Source: Euryarchaeota archaeon UBA561 (GTDB lineage Archaea; Thermoplasmatota; Poseidoniia; Poseidoniales; Poseidoniaceae). Taken from it: a stretch of DNA of 50,984 nucleotides. The stretch covers positions 1-50,984 of the forward strand of contig DANX01000012.1 of the NCBI GenBank assembly GCA_002502295.1. The letters are read 5' to 3'. The notes beneath the pieces are model-generated. The model did not search any database. It saw only the letters and a list, made by a program, of their open reading frames with translations, and was not told the origin of the DNA. The translations under genes were made by a program, and so were the position numbers. Numbering within the stretch: position 1 is the stretch's first letter; every line of letters begins with the position of its first letter. Shown one piece after another: positions 1 through 8,021 of this stretch.

Positions 1-1128
1 ATCAAATGATTTTTCGAGATGACCGTTCAACGACCAACTCCTTATTTCTGAAGTACCCCCTCCTGCGGCTTCTTTCATGTGGACCTTGAAACGCAACAGG
101 GGGTAATCCGCCGAATTGATCATGCCCAAATCCGCCCAAGTTGCGGTGAGGCGCTCAAACCCTGGAACAGGCGTGTTTGTTGCTGCGTCAAGAACTTGCC
201 ATTCAAACACAGAACCAGGATACACGAAGGCATCCATGTGCAGCATACCGTGCATCAGGTTTTCTCCTCGGCCAAGCAGCGTCGGTCCAAACGGCTCAGA
301 CGTCCAGTTTCCTTCACCGGTTCCGGAACCGCCCGAGGGCGTTATGACAATGTCATCAACCCAAGCGGTGTCTGAACCAGAGTTGACGCTTCCATCTTTG
401 GAGTACTTCCAAGTCAGCGTTTGGGCAGTTGCCGGTATGGTGAAGGCTTGTTGCGCGTTGTTTACCGTTCCAGACCATCGGTAGCTGTACCCGGAACTCC
501 TCGAGCAACCGGTGTTGTCAATGCAAAAGAGAAGGTAATCAAAACTCGATTCGGAAGAAACGCTGTACTGGAAGGTACCGGTGGCCGCAGGAATCTGAGA
601 AACATCCAACGTCATGCGTGTTTCTTGGCTGTGGCTGATCGTGCCTGCTTTGGCCAGTTGAGCACCCCCAAGACGGGTGTCTGCTCGAATGGCCCAGTTT
701 GAAGTTCCAGCAAGACTCCACTCGGGCGGTGCTAGCGTACCGGATTCAAAATCATACCTCCAATCTTGAGGTAGAATTTGAAGTGAGGATTTGTTTACAT
801 CCATTCCGTCGTAGAGAGCATTGCCATCAAAATCACCGACATCCGTCAGTTGGCTGGCCATGGAACTGCCGAGCGACCCTGCACTGATATCGACGTCCAA
901 CGACTTGATTGAATGCCCATCAGGTACGTTGAACTCCACACGTTGATTGGCGCCATCTGGCCATGAACCAATCGTCAGTTTTTGTGCTTGCCCGAGGGGT
1001 GTCGTCTCCATTTCGGTGGACTGCTCACGCAGAGGAGCGGTTTCGTGGTGTGTTGGTGGAACCAACGAAACGAGGAATAAGAGAACCAAACCGCAAGCCA
1101 AAGCGGATGCGCGAATGCCTTGGCTCAT
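1..1128 (-). CDS. Secreted jelly-roll-type surface protein, C-terminal part missing
   Basis: This reading frame starts at ATG 1128 and stays open to the left edge, giving 376 residues with no stop. The first about 30 residues form a signal peptide: a hydrophobic stretch (ALACGLVLLFLVSLVPP) after MSQGIRAS. After it comes a beta-rich extracellular region. Around residues 120-245 the pattern resembles a jelly-roll, MAM-like or CUB-like module of bacterial exoproteins: FDYLLFCIDN, then WKYSKDG and DTAWVDDIVI near its end. Low cysteine and abundant S/T/G/N fit an exported protein. No catalytic motif is visible. Domain names are inferred from sequence pattern; export is well supported, function unknown. 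Confidence 0.75.
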   Translation of the reverse strand, partial: MSQGIRASALACGLVLLFLVSLVPPTHHETAPLREQSTEMETTPLGQAQKLTIGSWPDGANQRVEFNVPDGHSIKSLDVDISAGSLGSSMASQLTDVGDFDGNALYDGMDVNKSSLQILPQDWRYDFESGTLAPPEWSLAGTSNWAIRADTRLGGAQLAKAGTISHSQETRMTLDVSQIPAATGTFQYSVSSESSFDYLLFCIDNTGCSRSSGYSYRWSGTVNNAQQAFTIPATAQTLTWKYSKDGSVNSGSDTAWVDDIVITPSGGSGTGEGNWTSEPFGPTLLGRGENLMHGMLHMDAFVYPGSVFEWQVLDAATNTPVPGFERLTATWADLGMINSADYPLLRFKVHMKEAAGGGTSEIRSWSLNGHLEKSFD

Positions 1129-1225
1129 GGTTCCCACGAACCCCTTCAAGGTCTAAAGGGTTGGGACTTTCGGGCATGACCAGATTTAAGCGAAAGTCCA
1201 TAGATGGCGAACTTAAGGCATTTCC

Positions 1226-1915
1226 ATGGATGTTGAGGCTTTGAAAGAGGAAGCGGGGATCGCTGCATGCAGATACGTTGCAGAAGGGATGCATGTCGGG
1301 CTGGGTACAGGCTCAACCGTGAAGTACACCATCCTTGAGCTGGGTCGTCGTGTTCGTGAAGAAGGCTTGTCCATTGTCGGAGTACCAACGTCGGTCGCCA
1401 CTCGAAACCTCGCAAACGAGGTGGGCATTCCCCTTGCGAACCTTGACGAACTCAACGGACTTGATGTGGTGATAGATGGCACGGATGAATTTGACCCGTC
1501 GTTCCAATTGATCAAAGGCGGTGGGGCCGCTTTGCTGCGGGAAAAAGTCGTGGCTCAGGCTTCAAAAATGATGGTGGTCGTGGCGGACGATCGAAAAAAA
1601 GTGGCAACTTTGGGAGCCTTTCCATTACCCATTGAGATCACGCCCTTTTCATTTAACACCACGAAACGGGCCATTGCGTCTGTTCTCGGTTGCGAAGTAA
1701 ACATGCGAATGAAAAACGATGAACTTCTCAAGACCGACAACGGAAATTACATCGCTGATGCGCACACGGGGCCAACCATCTCCAACCCTGAAACAATGGA
1801 GCAACGATTGCTAGACCTCGCAGGCGTGGTCCAAGTCGGTTTGTTCAACAACATGTGCAGTGTCGTTGTTATGGCCTCCGACACGGGCGTTTCCATCTTG
1901 ACAAAGAATGATTGA
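1226..1915 (+). CDS. rpiA: Ribose-5-phosphate isomerase A
   Basis: It interconverts ribose 5-phosphate and ribulose 5-phosphate in the non-oxidative pentose phosphate pathway, in the cytosol. The 229-residue product has the usual RpiA length. It carries the phosphate-binding loop GLGTGST (residues 25-31), the DGTDEFD motif near residue 86 and KGGGAALLREK near residue 100, which holds the conserved active-site lysine. The start is ATG 1226, with a TATA-like ATTTAAGC about 40 bases upstream. The gene stands alone between a divergent secreted-protein gene and tRNA-Lys. Archaea use RpiA to feed ribose into nucleotide synthesis. Confidence 0.96.
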   Translation: MDVEALKEEAGIAACRYVAEGMHVGLGTGSTVKYTILELGRRVREEGLSIVGVPTSVATRNLANEVGIPLANLDELNGLDVVIDGTDEFDPSFQLIKGGGAALLREKVVAQASKMMVVVADDRKKVATLGAFPLPIEITPFSFNTTKRAIASVLGCEVNMRMKNDELLKTDNGNYIADAHTGPTISNPETMEQRLLDLAGVVQVGLFNNMCSVVVMASDTGVSILTKND

Positions 1916-1944
1916 ACCATTTCCAAAACCACACTGCATCAAGC

Positions 1945-1952
1945 ATTAAATA
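1945..1952 (+). promoter_or_regulatory. TATA box of the tRNA-Lys gene
   Basis: ATTAAATA is centred about 25 bases before the first base of the mature tRNA. This is the normal spacing for an archaeal TBP site, so transcription should start at or very near the tRNA 5' end. Confidence 0.6.
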
Positions 1953-1973
1953 GACGCGGCAAAAGGCCGGAGT

Positions 1974-2050
1974 GGGCCTGTAGCTTAGTCAGGTAGAGCG
2001 ACGGACTCTTAATCCGTCGGTCGCGGGTTCGAACCCCGTCAGGCCCGCCA
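1974..2050 (+). tRNA. tRNA-Lys (anticodon CTT)
   Basis: A complete cloverleaf can be folded. The acceptor GGGCCTG pairs with CAGGCCC. The anticodon stem ACGGA/TCCGT carries loop CTCTTAA, so the anticodon is CTT. The T arm is GCGGG TTCGAAC CCCGT, the discriminator is G, and CCA is encoded. There is no intron. The end of CCA directly abuts the stop codon of the converging sodX gene. Confidence 0.97.
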
Positions 2051-2347
2051 TCATCCTTCGTTCCATTTCCCACGGACTGCCTCGAGTGAAACCGGACCGA
2101 AATTGTGGGAATCTTCGCTGGCAAGCGGATCGGGATTATCGCCGACGAGGAAAAGACGACCATCGGGTTCAACCCGGAGAATTCGTTTGACCATTAACAC
2201 ATCGGGCTTAAACGGGTGTGAGACGAGAACCACGTCTCCTTTCCCGAGCGGAAGGTCGTAAACCGTGGTAAACTCAACGAGTTCATCGCTTGAGAAGGTC
2301 GGCCACATGCTATCACCTTGGATGCGGACATCCACGGCGGTGTTCAT
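2051..2347 (-). CDS. sodX: Nickel superoxide dismutase maturation protease (S26/S24 signal-peptidase-like)
   Basis: This 98-residue S26-type serine protease probably removes the leader of the adjacent nickel SOD so that its first histidine becomes free to bind nickel. The catalytic serine lies in GDSMWPTF (S13) and the general-base lysine in LMVKRI. The C-terminal FLVGDNP motif is also typical of signal peptidases. There is no membrane anchor, matching cytosolic SodX-type proteases rather than Sec signal peptidases. It starts 9 bases after the sodN stop, so the two genes form an operon, and that pairing is the main argument for the specific function. Confidence 0.88.
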   Translation of the reverse strand: MNTAVDVRIQGDSMWPTFSSDELVEFTTVYDLPLGKGDVVLVSHPFKPDVLMVKRILRVEPDGRLFLVGDNPDPLASEDSHNFGPVSLEAVRGKWNEG

Positions 2348-2356
2348 TGGACTCCC

Positions 2357-2797
2357 TCAGGATGCACGCGTCCAAGGAACTTCTCGGCCTTTGGCGGACC
2401 AGAACATGTGGTGAACGGCCTCGCAGGCGTCCATGAGTTCTTGCGCGTGATCTGCCGAAACTTCCACCTTGCAAGCTGAGCAAAGTTTGGCTGCATGCCA
2501 AAACGTATCGTGGAGATCGGGAATGGTTTCAAGGTGTTGTGGCTTAAAGAAATCCGTCCACAACACGAGCAGTTCATCCTTGCACTTCTGAGCTTCCTCT
2601 TCCTTCACGAGGGCATATCGAGACATCGTGTTCATGTAGGCGGCCATAGCAGCTGGATCACTGGTGTCTGGACACGACATGGCGAGCATCTTCTTTGTCA
2701 TGGATTGGACCGCTTCGGCGGCAATCCGAGCGCTGGCTGGGTCGTACACGCCACAGGGGGCATCGCAATGGGCTTCGGCAACAATGGGGGTCTTCAT
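2357..2797 (-). CDS. sodN: Nickel superoxide dismutase precursor
   Basis: It dismutates superoxide in the cytosol with a nickel ion bound by the N-terminal hook. The hook HCDAPCGVYDP begins at residue 10, after a short leader (MKTPIVAEA) that must be cleaved to expose the ligand His; the two ligand cysteines are C11 and C15. The other 130 residues are the expected helical bundle, and 146 residues is a normal precursor length. Position 4 of the hook is Ala where many bacterial enzymes have Leu. It is followed 9 bases later by its maturation protease. A TATA box at about -26 from the start codon suggests a nearly leaderless transcript. Confidence 0.96.
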   Translation of the reverse strand: MKTPIVAEAHCDAPCGVYDPASARIAAEAVQSMTKKMLAMSCPDTSDPAAMAAYMNTMSRYALVKEEEAQKCKDELLVLWTDFFKPQHLETIPDLHDTFWHAAKLCSACKVEVSADHAQELMDACEAVHHMFWSAKGREVPWTRAS

Positions 2798-2802
2798 GAT
2801 TT

Positions 2803-2847
2803 ACCCGAGGCGCTTGAACCATATGAACATGATTCCTCACCCGAGGC
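2803..2847. promoter_or_regulatory. Direct repeats flanking the sodN TATA element
   Basis: ACCCGAGGC occurs at 2803-2811 and again at 2839-2847, 36 bases apart in the same orientation. One copy lies between the TATA element and the predicted start site and the other upstream of TATA. This is a plausible operator pair, but chance repetition cannot be excluded. Confidence 0.35.
2820..2827 (-). promoter_or_regulatory. TATA-like element of the sodN promoter
   Basis: On the minus strand this reads TTCATATG (CATATGAA on the plus strand). It is centred about 26 bases from the sodN ATG at 2797, so the predicted transcription start nearly coincides with the start codon. Confidence 0.4.
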
Positions 2848-2853
2848 AGAATC

Positions 2854-3759
2854 TTAGGTTGTAATCGTGGTTCCTTGTTCCCCTCGGAGGGCTTCAAGAA
2901 CATGCCCTGGTGAGCACAAAACAGCCATTCCATTCTCCGATTTCTCCACGTACTCACAAAGCGCTTTGACCTTTGGACCCATCGAGCCTTGAGGAAATTC
3001 ACCTGCTCTGTCCATGGCCTCGGCATCTTTTAGATCCATGGTTCGAAGGGCCTCAGCGTCTGGCGTACCGAAGGAACGGTAGATTGCGTCAGCCTCCGTG
3101 CTGATGATGAGCGCATCGGCCTTGAGACCCTGTGCCAGCAACGATGAAAAATGATCTTTGTCAACTACAGCGGGCACGCCTCTGAGGTGTTCACCGATTC
3201 TGCAGGTTGGAATTCCACCACCGCCACCGCAAAAGACAACGGCTCGAAGGTCAACGAGATGGCGAATCACGTCAAGTTCTTGAATCCGAAGAGGGCGTGG
3301 ACTGGCAACAACCCTTCGGGGACCATGAACCGTTTCTGCGATGTCCCAATCGGCTGACATGACGGTCTGAGCATCAAGGATTGGGCCGACGGGTTTGGTC
3401 GGCCAATCAAAGGCCTCGTCGTTTTGGTCAACTTCTACATGCGTCAACACAACCGCCGTCCGTTCTGGCCGACGCCTTCGCTCAAGAATGCCTTGCAGAT
3501 GCAGGGATAGTTCGTGGCCGATCATGCCTTGCGTCGCCGCCACCCAATCGTCAAGGGTCTGCGTGTGGTCTTCGTCAAGTGCAAGGAGATGGCCAACCTG
3601 GGGGCCATTTCCGTGGGTGACAACAACGCTCCAATCCATTTCCAACAGGTCGATGACGTCGCTCATCACTCTTGCAAGGACTTCTGCGGATTGTTGAGGA
3701 GAACCGGTTGGCGATTGCAGAGCATTGCCGCCGAGAGCATAAACTGCGGTCTTTCTCAC
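2854..3759 (-). CDS. arcC: Carbamate kinase
   Basis: It transfers phosphate between carbamoyl phosphate and ADP, making ATP in catabolism or carbamoyl phosphate in the reverse direction. It shows the amino-acid kinase fold motifs ALGGNAL near the N terminus, THGNGPQVG around residue 55 and ATQGMIGH around residue 85, plus a FCGGGGGIP motif near residue 180. At 301 residues it is of normal family length. I chose GTG 3759, preceded by GAGGTGA, rather than GTG 3774, because it places the first strand as in other carbamate kinases. No arginine deiminase or ornithine carbamoyltransferase gene is nearby, so the carbamoyl phosphate source is not shown here. Confidence 0.93.
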   Translation of the reverse strand: MRKTAVYALGGNALQSPTGSPQQSAEVLARVMSDVIDLLEMDWSVVVTHGNGPQVGHLLALDEDHTQTLDDWVAATQGMIGHELSLHLQGILERRRRPERTAVVLTHVEVDQNDEAFDWPTKPVGPILDAQTVMSADWDIAETVHGPRRVVASPRPLRIQELDVIRHLVDLRAVVFCGGGGGIPTCRIGEHLRGVPAVVDKDHFSSLLAQGLKADALIISTEADAIYRSFGTPDAEALRTMDLKDAEAMDRAGEFPQGSMGPKVKALCEYVEKSENGMAVLCSPGHVLEALRGEQGTTITT

Positions 3760-3883
3760 GGCTTCACCTCTCACCGAACGGTTTTGACCCTTTGCACGAT
3801 ATCAAGGATTTGAGCATGAATTTCCAAGGAGAGAAAGGGAGACATTCACATAGGCTGAGCGGGTGGCAACAGACGGTGAGAAC

Positions 3884-5251
3884 ATGGTCAAGACCACATG
3901 GATAGGCGATGTGCAAAAAGGTCAATACAACGGCAAAGAGGTCGAATTGATGGGTTGGATTAAGCGGGAACGCGGCAGCAACAAGCTTCGGTTTATCGTG
4001 CTCCGAGACTCCACCGGAAGCATACAGTGCGTCGGTAAACTCGATGCTCTTGGCGAAAAATCGTTCAACCTTCTCAAAGGAATACTCATCGAAACAAGTG
4101 TCATTTTGAAGGGCGTCGTATCCGCCTCAGAAAAGGCACCGGGCGGGCATGAATTACAAATTTCATCTATGGAAATTGTTGGAGGTGTGAATTCTGAACG
4201 ACCGTTCCCAATAAACGAGGATTCGCTCAGGGTGGTTGACGAAAACGGATCACCGCTTTACGGAGGCTCAGAATTCCTCCTTAACCATCGCCACCTCTAC
4301 CTTCGAGTTGGTCGCCAAACAACCATGCTCAAATTGCGAAGTTCAGCCTTCGGAGCAATTCACAACTACTTCCGAGGCCAAGAATTCATCGAATACCAAG
4401 CACCAAACTTCGTTGCGGGTGCGGTTGAAGGCGGCTCAACGTTGTTTGAGGTGCCTTATTTCCAAGACGAGGACAACCCAGACCAGAAAGTCTACCTGAC
4501 CCAGTCTTGGCAACTTTACGCTGAAGCCGCTATGCCTGCTCTCGAACGCCTCTACACGATTGCTCCCTCGTTCCGAGCGGAACAGTCACGCACCAGAAGG
4601 CACCTAACCGAGTTCTGGCACGCCGAAATGGAAATGGCTTGGGCGAACAACAACGACATCATGGTTCACGGTGAAGGCGTTGTTCGCCACATCGCAAAGA
4701 CCATGCTCGATGAATGTGAACAAGAACTTACATCCATTGACCGCGACCTCGACCTCGTCGCACGGTATGCGGACAACCCATACCCTCGAATGCGGTACGA
4801 CGAAGCGGTTGAAATCCTCCAAGGAAAGGGTGTCAAGATAGAGTGGGGAGAAGACTTGGACCACTCCAAAGAATCCGTCTTGACCAAAGATTTTGACGTA
4901 CCTCACTTCCTAACTCACTACCCAAAAATCGCTAAACCATTCTATCATCGCGTGGACCCTGACGACGAGAAGTACGTGCTGTGCCACGACCTGTTGGCTC
5001 CAGAAGGCTACGGAGAAATCATTGGCGGTGGAGAACGAACGTGGACTGAGAAAGAGATTTTGGAACGCATTGATGAAGAAGGAACACCTCGCGACCCTTA
5101 CCAATTCTACATTGATGTGAGGTCATATGGCGGCGTGCCGCACGGCGGCTTCGGGCTTGGAGTGGATCGGGTCGTCAGTTGGCTTGCTGGGGCAACGAGC
5201 ATTCGGGAAGTTATTCCCTTCCCGCGTACTTCTCGCCGCTTTACACCGTGA
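3884..5251 (+). CDS. asnS: Asparaginyl-tRNA synthetase
   Basis: A class IIb aminoacyl-tRNA synthetase with an N-terminal OB-fold (GKEVELMGWI, then IVLRDSTGSIQCV) and a C-terminal catalytic domain. Class II motif 2 is FRAEQSRTRRHLTEFWHAEMEMAW. Motif 3 ends in FGLGVDRVV followed by VIPFPRTSRR. The phrases QSWQLYAEAAM and VIPFPRT favour AsnRS, because archaeal AspRS usually ends ...SLFPRDPKRLTP. The start is ATG 3884 with GGTGA upstream; an in-frame GTG at 3863 would add seven residues. The gene diverges from carbamate kinase. AspRS remains the only realistic alternative. Confidence 0.9.
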   Translation: MVKTTWIGDVQKGQYNGKEVELMGWIKRERGSNKLRFIVLRDSTGSIQCVGKLDALGEKSFNLLKGILIETSVILKGVVSASEKAPGGHELQISSMEIVGGVNSERPFPINEDSLRVVDENGSPLYGGSEFLLNHRHLYLRVGRQTTMLKLRSSAFGAIHNYFRGQEFIEYQAPNFVAGAVEGGSTLFEVPYFQDEDNPDQKVYLTQSWQLYAEAAMPALERLYTIAPSFRAEQSRTRRHLTEFWHAEMEMAWANNNDIMVHGEGVVRHIAKTMLDECEQELTSIDRDLDLVARYADNPYPRMRYDEAVEILQGKGVKIEWGEDLDHSKESVLTKDFDVPHFLTHYPKIAKPFYHRVDPDDEKYVLCHDLLAPEGYGEIIGGGERTWTEKEILERIDEEGTPRDPYQFYIDVRSYGGVPHGGFGLGVDRVVSWLAGATSIREVIPFPRTSRRFTP

Positions 5252-5356
5252 TCACAGAAGGATTTCACCGCACATCGGGCACGGCATGCCCGGAACAAAG
5301 GCCCCGAGCAAAAATCCACAGTGCGGGCAGATGGACATCAGGTCATCAATCACCAT
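5252..5356 (-). CDS. Zinc-ribbon microprotein (34 residues)
   Basis: This very short frame directly follows the HAD phosphatase gene on the minus strand. It encodes two CxxC knuckles, CPHC and CPMC, separated by a glycine/proline-rich loop, which is a minimal zinc ribbon. The stop codon abuts the converging asnS stop. ATG 5356 follows GGAG by about 11 bases. A TTG at 5386 overlaps the HAD stop as TTGA and would extend the protein to 44 residues by translational coupling. Function is unknown; it may act as a small partner of the phosphatase, which is inference. Confidence 0.55.
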   Translation of the reverse strand: MVIDDLMSICPHCGFLLGAFVPGMPCPMCGEILL

Positions 5357-5382
5357 GGCGAACACCTCTCCAGCCTTGTCAA

Positions 5383-6144
5383 TCAAGGTTTTGGCAGTCC
5401 AAAGTGTTCACAGATTTGATTGAGCACGAGATGGAGATCTTTCTCTTTAATGACATGATGAGCGTACTCCCTGGGTCGGTCATCCCATGGATTGAACAAA
5501 ATGGCACACCCACTTTCCCCGAACATGCCAACATCACCCATTGAATCACCAACGGAAGCCGTGGCGTCTTTGGACACACCCAGACGGCGCTGAAGCATCT
5601 TAACAATGGCTCCTTTCCCGTTCATTTGAACTTGGTAGCGGCCGAAATCACCAATGCCTTCAGGTGTGGTTCCATCGTTGGTTTCTACCAACCATCCATT
5701 GGTGAACACATGGAGTTTGGAATCCAGGCCCTCGGCTTGCTCGAAAGCCGTGTGGCGGTCAATTCCCCCCCATCTTCGGCGCCACGGCTCACCGGAAGGA
5801 AAGGCTGCTGCAATGTCCCTGGCCGTTTTTTGAAGGCCACCACTGACAATGGCGACGTGTACATCGTGGTCGAGCAAGTGTTGAATCAATGCACGCCATC
5901 CATTCATCATCGGCATACCTGCCATTAAACTCCGAAGTCGCTCGTCGGTGATGTTTCCACCGGGGGCTGACTTGATGAGCGCCAAATCAAGTTTAATCCA
6001 CTCCCATTCATTCAGCAGACCTTGGTTGTAAAGTTCGAATGATTCATCGTTGTTGATGCCGAGTTGGTCATAGACGTATTGCCACGTCGACAGGTGGTCC
6101 ACTAAGACGCGGTCCATGTCCAAACAAACCAAATGGCCTCCCAC
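5383..6144 (-). CDS. HAD-superfamily phosphatase, phosphoserine-phosphatase-like
   Basis: A haloacid dehalogenase hydrolase of about 253 residues. Motif I is CLDMDRVLVD, with Arg where Gly is usual. Motif II is the Ser in AIVSGG, the motif III Lys lies in MNGKGAIV, and motif IV is SVGDSMGDVGMF. The helical cap after motif I (LSTWQYVYDQLGI) resembles archaeal SerB-like phosphatases, but the substrate cannot be read from sequence. I chose GTG 6144, four bases after the upstream stop and preceded by GGGGAG, because the longer frame to 6192 overlaps the glycosyltransferase gene by 44 bases. It probably shares a transcript with that gene. Confidence 0.8.
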   Translation of the reverse strand: MGGHLVCLDMDRVLVDHLSTWQYVYDQLGINNDESFELYNQGLLNEWEWIKLDLALIKSAPGGNITDERLRSLMAGMPMMNGWRALIQHLLDHDVHVAIVSGGLQKTARDIAAAFPSGEPWRRRWGGIDRHTAFEQAEGLDSKLHVFTNGWLVETNDGTTPEGIGDFGRYQVQMNGKGAIVKMLQRRLGVSKDATASVGDSMGDVGMFGESGCAILFNPWDDRPREYAHHVIKEKDLHLVLNQICEHFGLPKP

Positions 6145-6148
6145 TGAA

Positions 6149-7027
6149 TCAACTCCCCTTCGGCCAGTTGTACTGGTTCTGAATACGAGCAACCTGCTTC
6201 CCCATGATGTAAAGGATGAGAGCGACCATCATGGCAAAGAGACCGATCAAGGTCATGGCAATCGTGATGAGTGTCACGCCGATCGATGTCGAGTTAAGTT
6301 CAGTAAACATGGTGGCGAGGTCACCTGAGAGACGGTAGCCCAAGACAAACAACACAACTCCAGGTATGCCAAACAACAGCAAGGGATGCTTCGATTCCAA
6401 CATCCAGTAAAAGAGCTGAGCAAAGCGAGACGCCGTGGCAAGCGATTGGCGTTGGGGCAGTTGGATGGGAGCATCGCTCTTCACAAATCGGACTCGAATC
6501 TCATCTGAAACATCATCGGCGGTGGCATCGTTGTCCAATTTTGCAAGGTGTCGCAGGCCATTCTCGCTTGCAATGAGGTGGCTAACGGTCGATTCCCCGA
6601 GAACCACTGAATCATCGGAACCGTTCCCTTGATTCAGCCGATACAAGTAGTGAATGTCCCACCCCTCCCGGGCTCGGTTGACGCTGAGCGGCAGTTCGGA
6701 GAGTTTCCAAACGGAGCTAATGGGGAGGAAGAGGAGAAGACCGTTGCTTAACCCACTGGATTCAGCTTGTTGAGCCAAGGCTTGAGGCGTCAAGGAACCT
6801 GAATAATCTACGACGTCGCAACCCACCTCTTTTGCGAGTTCAATGGTCTCGTCGGTCGAACCTGTATCAAACAGAACGATCTGGTTGGCGATCTCTCGGC
6901 AACGCACAACCAAGGAAACGATGCGCAATTCAATGTCCTTCGCAATGAGGACAACGCGTTCCAATGGAGGACTCACGAAACGGCTGTCGCCCGGACAGGC
7001 TATGAAACCTGTTCCAATCTCGGACAC
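6149..7027 (-). CDS. Degenerate GT2-type glycosyltransferase with two C-terminal membrane helices
   Basis: The N-terminal half follows the GT-A fold: a first strand (VVLIAKD), the nucleotide-binding turn FDTGSTDETIELAKEVGCDVV, then a strand LLLFLPISS. In active enzymes that last segment reads roughly LFLDADE, so the metal-binding DxD is replaced by PIS. The N-terminal NEE is also altered. The last about 80 residues hold two membrane helices and HPLLLFGIPG, a pattern common in archaeal dolichol-phosphate sugar transferases. It may be a non-catalytic subunit, or use a divergent mechanism. It diverges from an intact GT2 gene 52 bases away, which could be its partner. Start GTG 7027 is tentative. 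Confidence 0.72.
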   Translation of the reverse strand: MSEIGTGFIACPGDSRFVSPPLERVVLIAKDIELRIVSLVVRCREIANQIVLFDTGSTDETIELAKEVGCDVVDYSGSLTPQALAQQAESSGLSNGLLLFLPISSVWKLSELPLSVNRAREGWDIHYLYRLNQGNGSDDSVVLGESTVSHLIASENGLRHLAKLDNDATADDVSDEIRVRFVKSDAPIQLPQRQSLATASRFAQLFYWMLESKHPLLLFGIPGVVLFVLGYRLSGDLATMFTELNSTSIGVTLITIAMTLIGLFAMMVALILYIMGKQVARIQNQYNWPKGS

Positions 7028-7079
7028 ACTGGAGCGCTTTCAAGCATAGATTGATTGGGACCACCAAGGTGGGTGAGAC

Positions 7080-8021
7080 ATGAAGCAGGGCTGGCACATC
7101 GGCGTGGTCATCCCTGCGAGGAACGAGGAAAACCACATTGTTGAGGTGCTCGAAGGACTTCCCGAAATCGTTGACGTCGCTGTGGTGGTGAACGACGGTT
7201 CAACGGATGGCACCGCCGATAAGGTCACCGATGCAACTGCATCGTGTGAGGTCATCCTCCTTCACGGACACGGAGACGGTGTCGGAGCATCCATTGACCG
7301 AGGACACAAACACTTGCTTGGTCTGTTTACTGCCCCGTTTATCAGCGTCGTTATGGCCGGTGATGGGCAAATGAATCCCAACGACATGGAGGCGTTGATT
7401 CAACCGCTGCTCGACGGCAACGCAGACCATGTCAAAGGAAACCGTGAACTCCATGCAGATGGTTTCAACGAAATGCCACAACACCGACAACGGGCATCGA
7501 GGATATTGACATGGTTCACAACACTGGCGGCTGGTCAGCCAATCAGTGACCCACAATGTGGTTTCACGGCGACGACCTCTGACGTCCTCGAGACCTGGGA
7601 CTGGAACCGTTCATGGGCAGGATACGGATACCCAAATTTTTGGTTAATCAACCTTTCAAAACAAGGTTATCGAATACGAGAAGTACCCGTTGAATCAATC
7701 TATAGAACCGAAGAAAGTGGCATCAAACCCAGCCGTTTCTTTCTCAGCGTTGGTTGGATGATGGCAGTGGAGCATCATCGTCGAAACCTCGCCTGGCTCC
7801 GTCCAAAAAATTTGACGCCACACACGCTGTTTGCTCTGATGTCGTACGTGCTAGGTTGGTCCGCCATTCTGCCGTTCCTTTCCAATGACTTGGAAGTGGA
7901 ATTGATTTCAAGGGGGTTTCCTCAAGTGGTGTTGTGCCTGTCTTTTTGGGCCATCGCGCATCTTTTTGACAGAGCAGCAACACGGGTACATCGGGAGTTG
8001 AGATTGAATGCGACGACATGA
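7080..8021 (+). CDS. GT2 glycosyltransferase, dolichyl-phosphate sugar synthase type
   Basis: Probably transfers a sugar from a nucleotide donor to a polyprenyl phosphate at the inner membrane face, for surface glycan or N-glycan synthesis. It shows VVIPARNEE (residues 9-17), the VVNDGSTDGTADK turn, and VMAGDGQMNP as the DxD-like metal motif. A short QCGFTA motif occurs near residue 160. Two hydrophobic helices lie at the C terminus (about 240-262 and 277-295). The 313-residue length fits the DPM1-like class. The next gene, a parvulin, overlaps its end by 14 bases. Substrate sugar and acceptor are not determinable here. Confidence 0.88.
   Translation: MKQGWHIGVVIPARNEENHIVEVLEGLPEIVDVAVVVNDGSTDGTADKVTDATASCEVILLHGHGDGVGASIDRGHKHLLGLFTAPFISVVMAGDGQMNPNDMEALIQPLLDGNADHVKGNRELHADGFNEMPQHRQRASRILTWFTTLAAGQPISDPQCGFTATTSDVLETWDWNRSWAGYGYPNFWLINLSKQGYRIREVPVESIYRTEESGIKPSRFFLSVGWMMAVEHHRRNLAWLRPKNLTPHTLFALMSYVLGWSAILPFLSNDLEVELISRGFPQVVLCLSFWAIAHLFDRAATRVHRELRLNATT

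Noticed and set aside
2854..3759. Arginine deiminase pathway operon
   Set aside because: Only carbamate kinase is present; no arginine deiminase or ornithine carbamoyltransferase gene lies near.
3884..5251. Aspartyl-tRNA synthetase as the identity of this gene
   Set aside because: Motif 3 ends VIPFPRTSRR and motif 2 region reads QSWQLYAEAAM, both typical of AsnRS; AspRS usually has a SLFPRDP ending.
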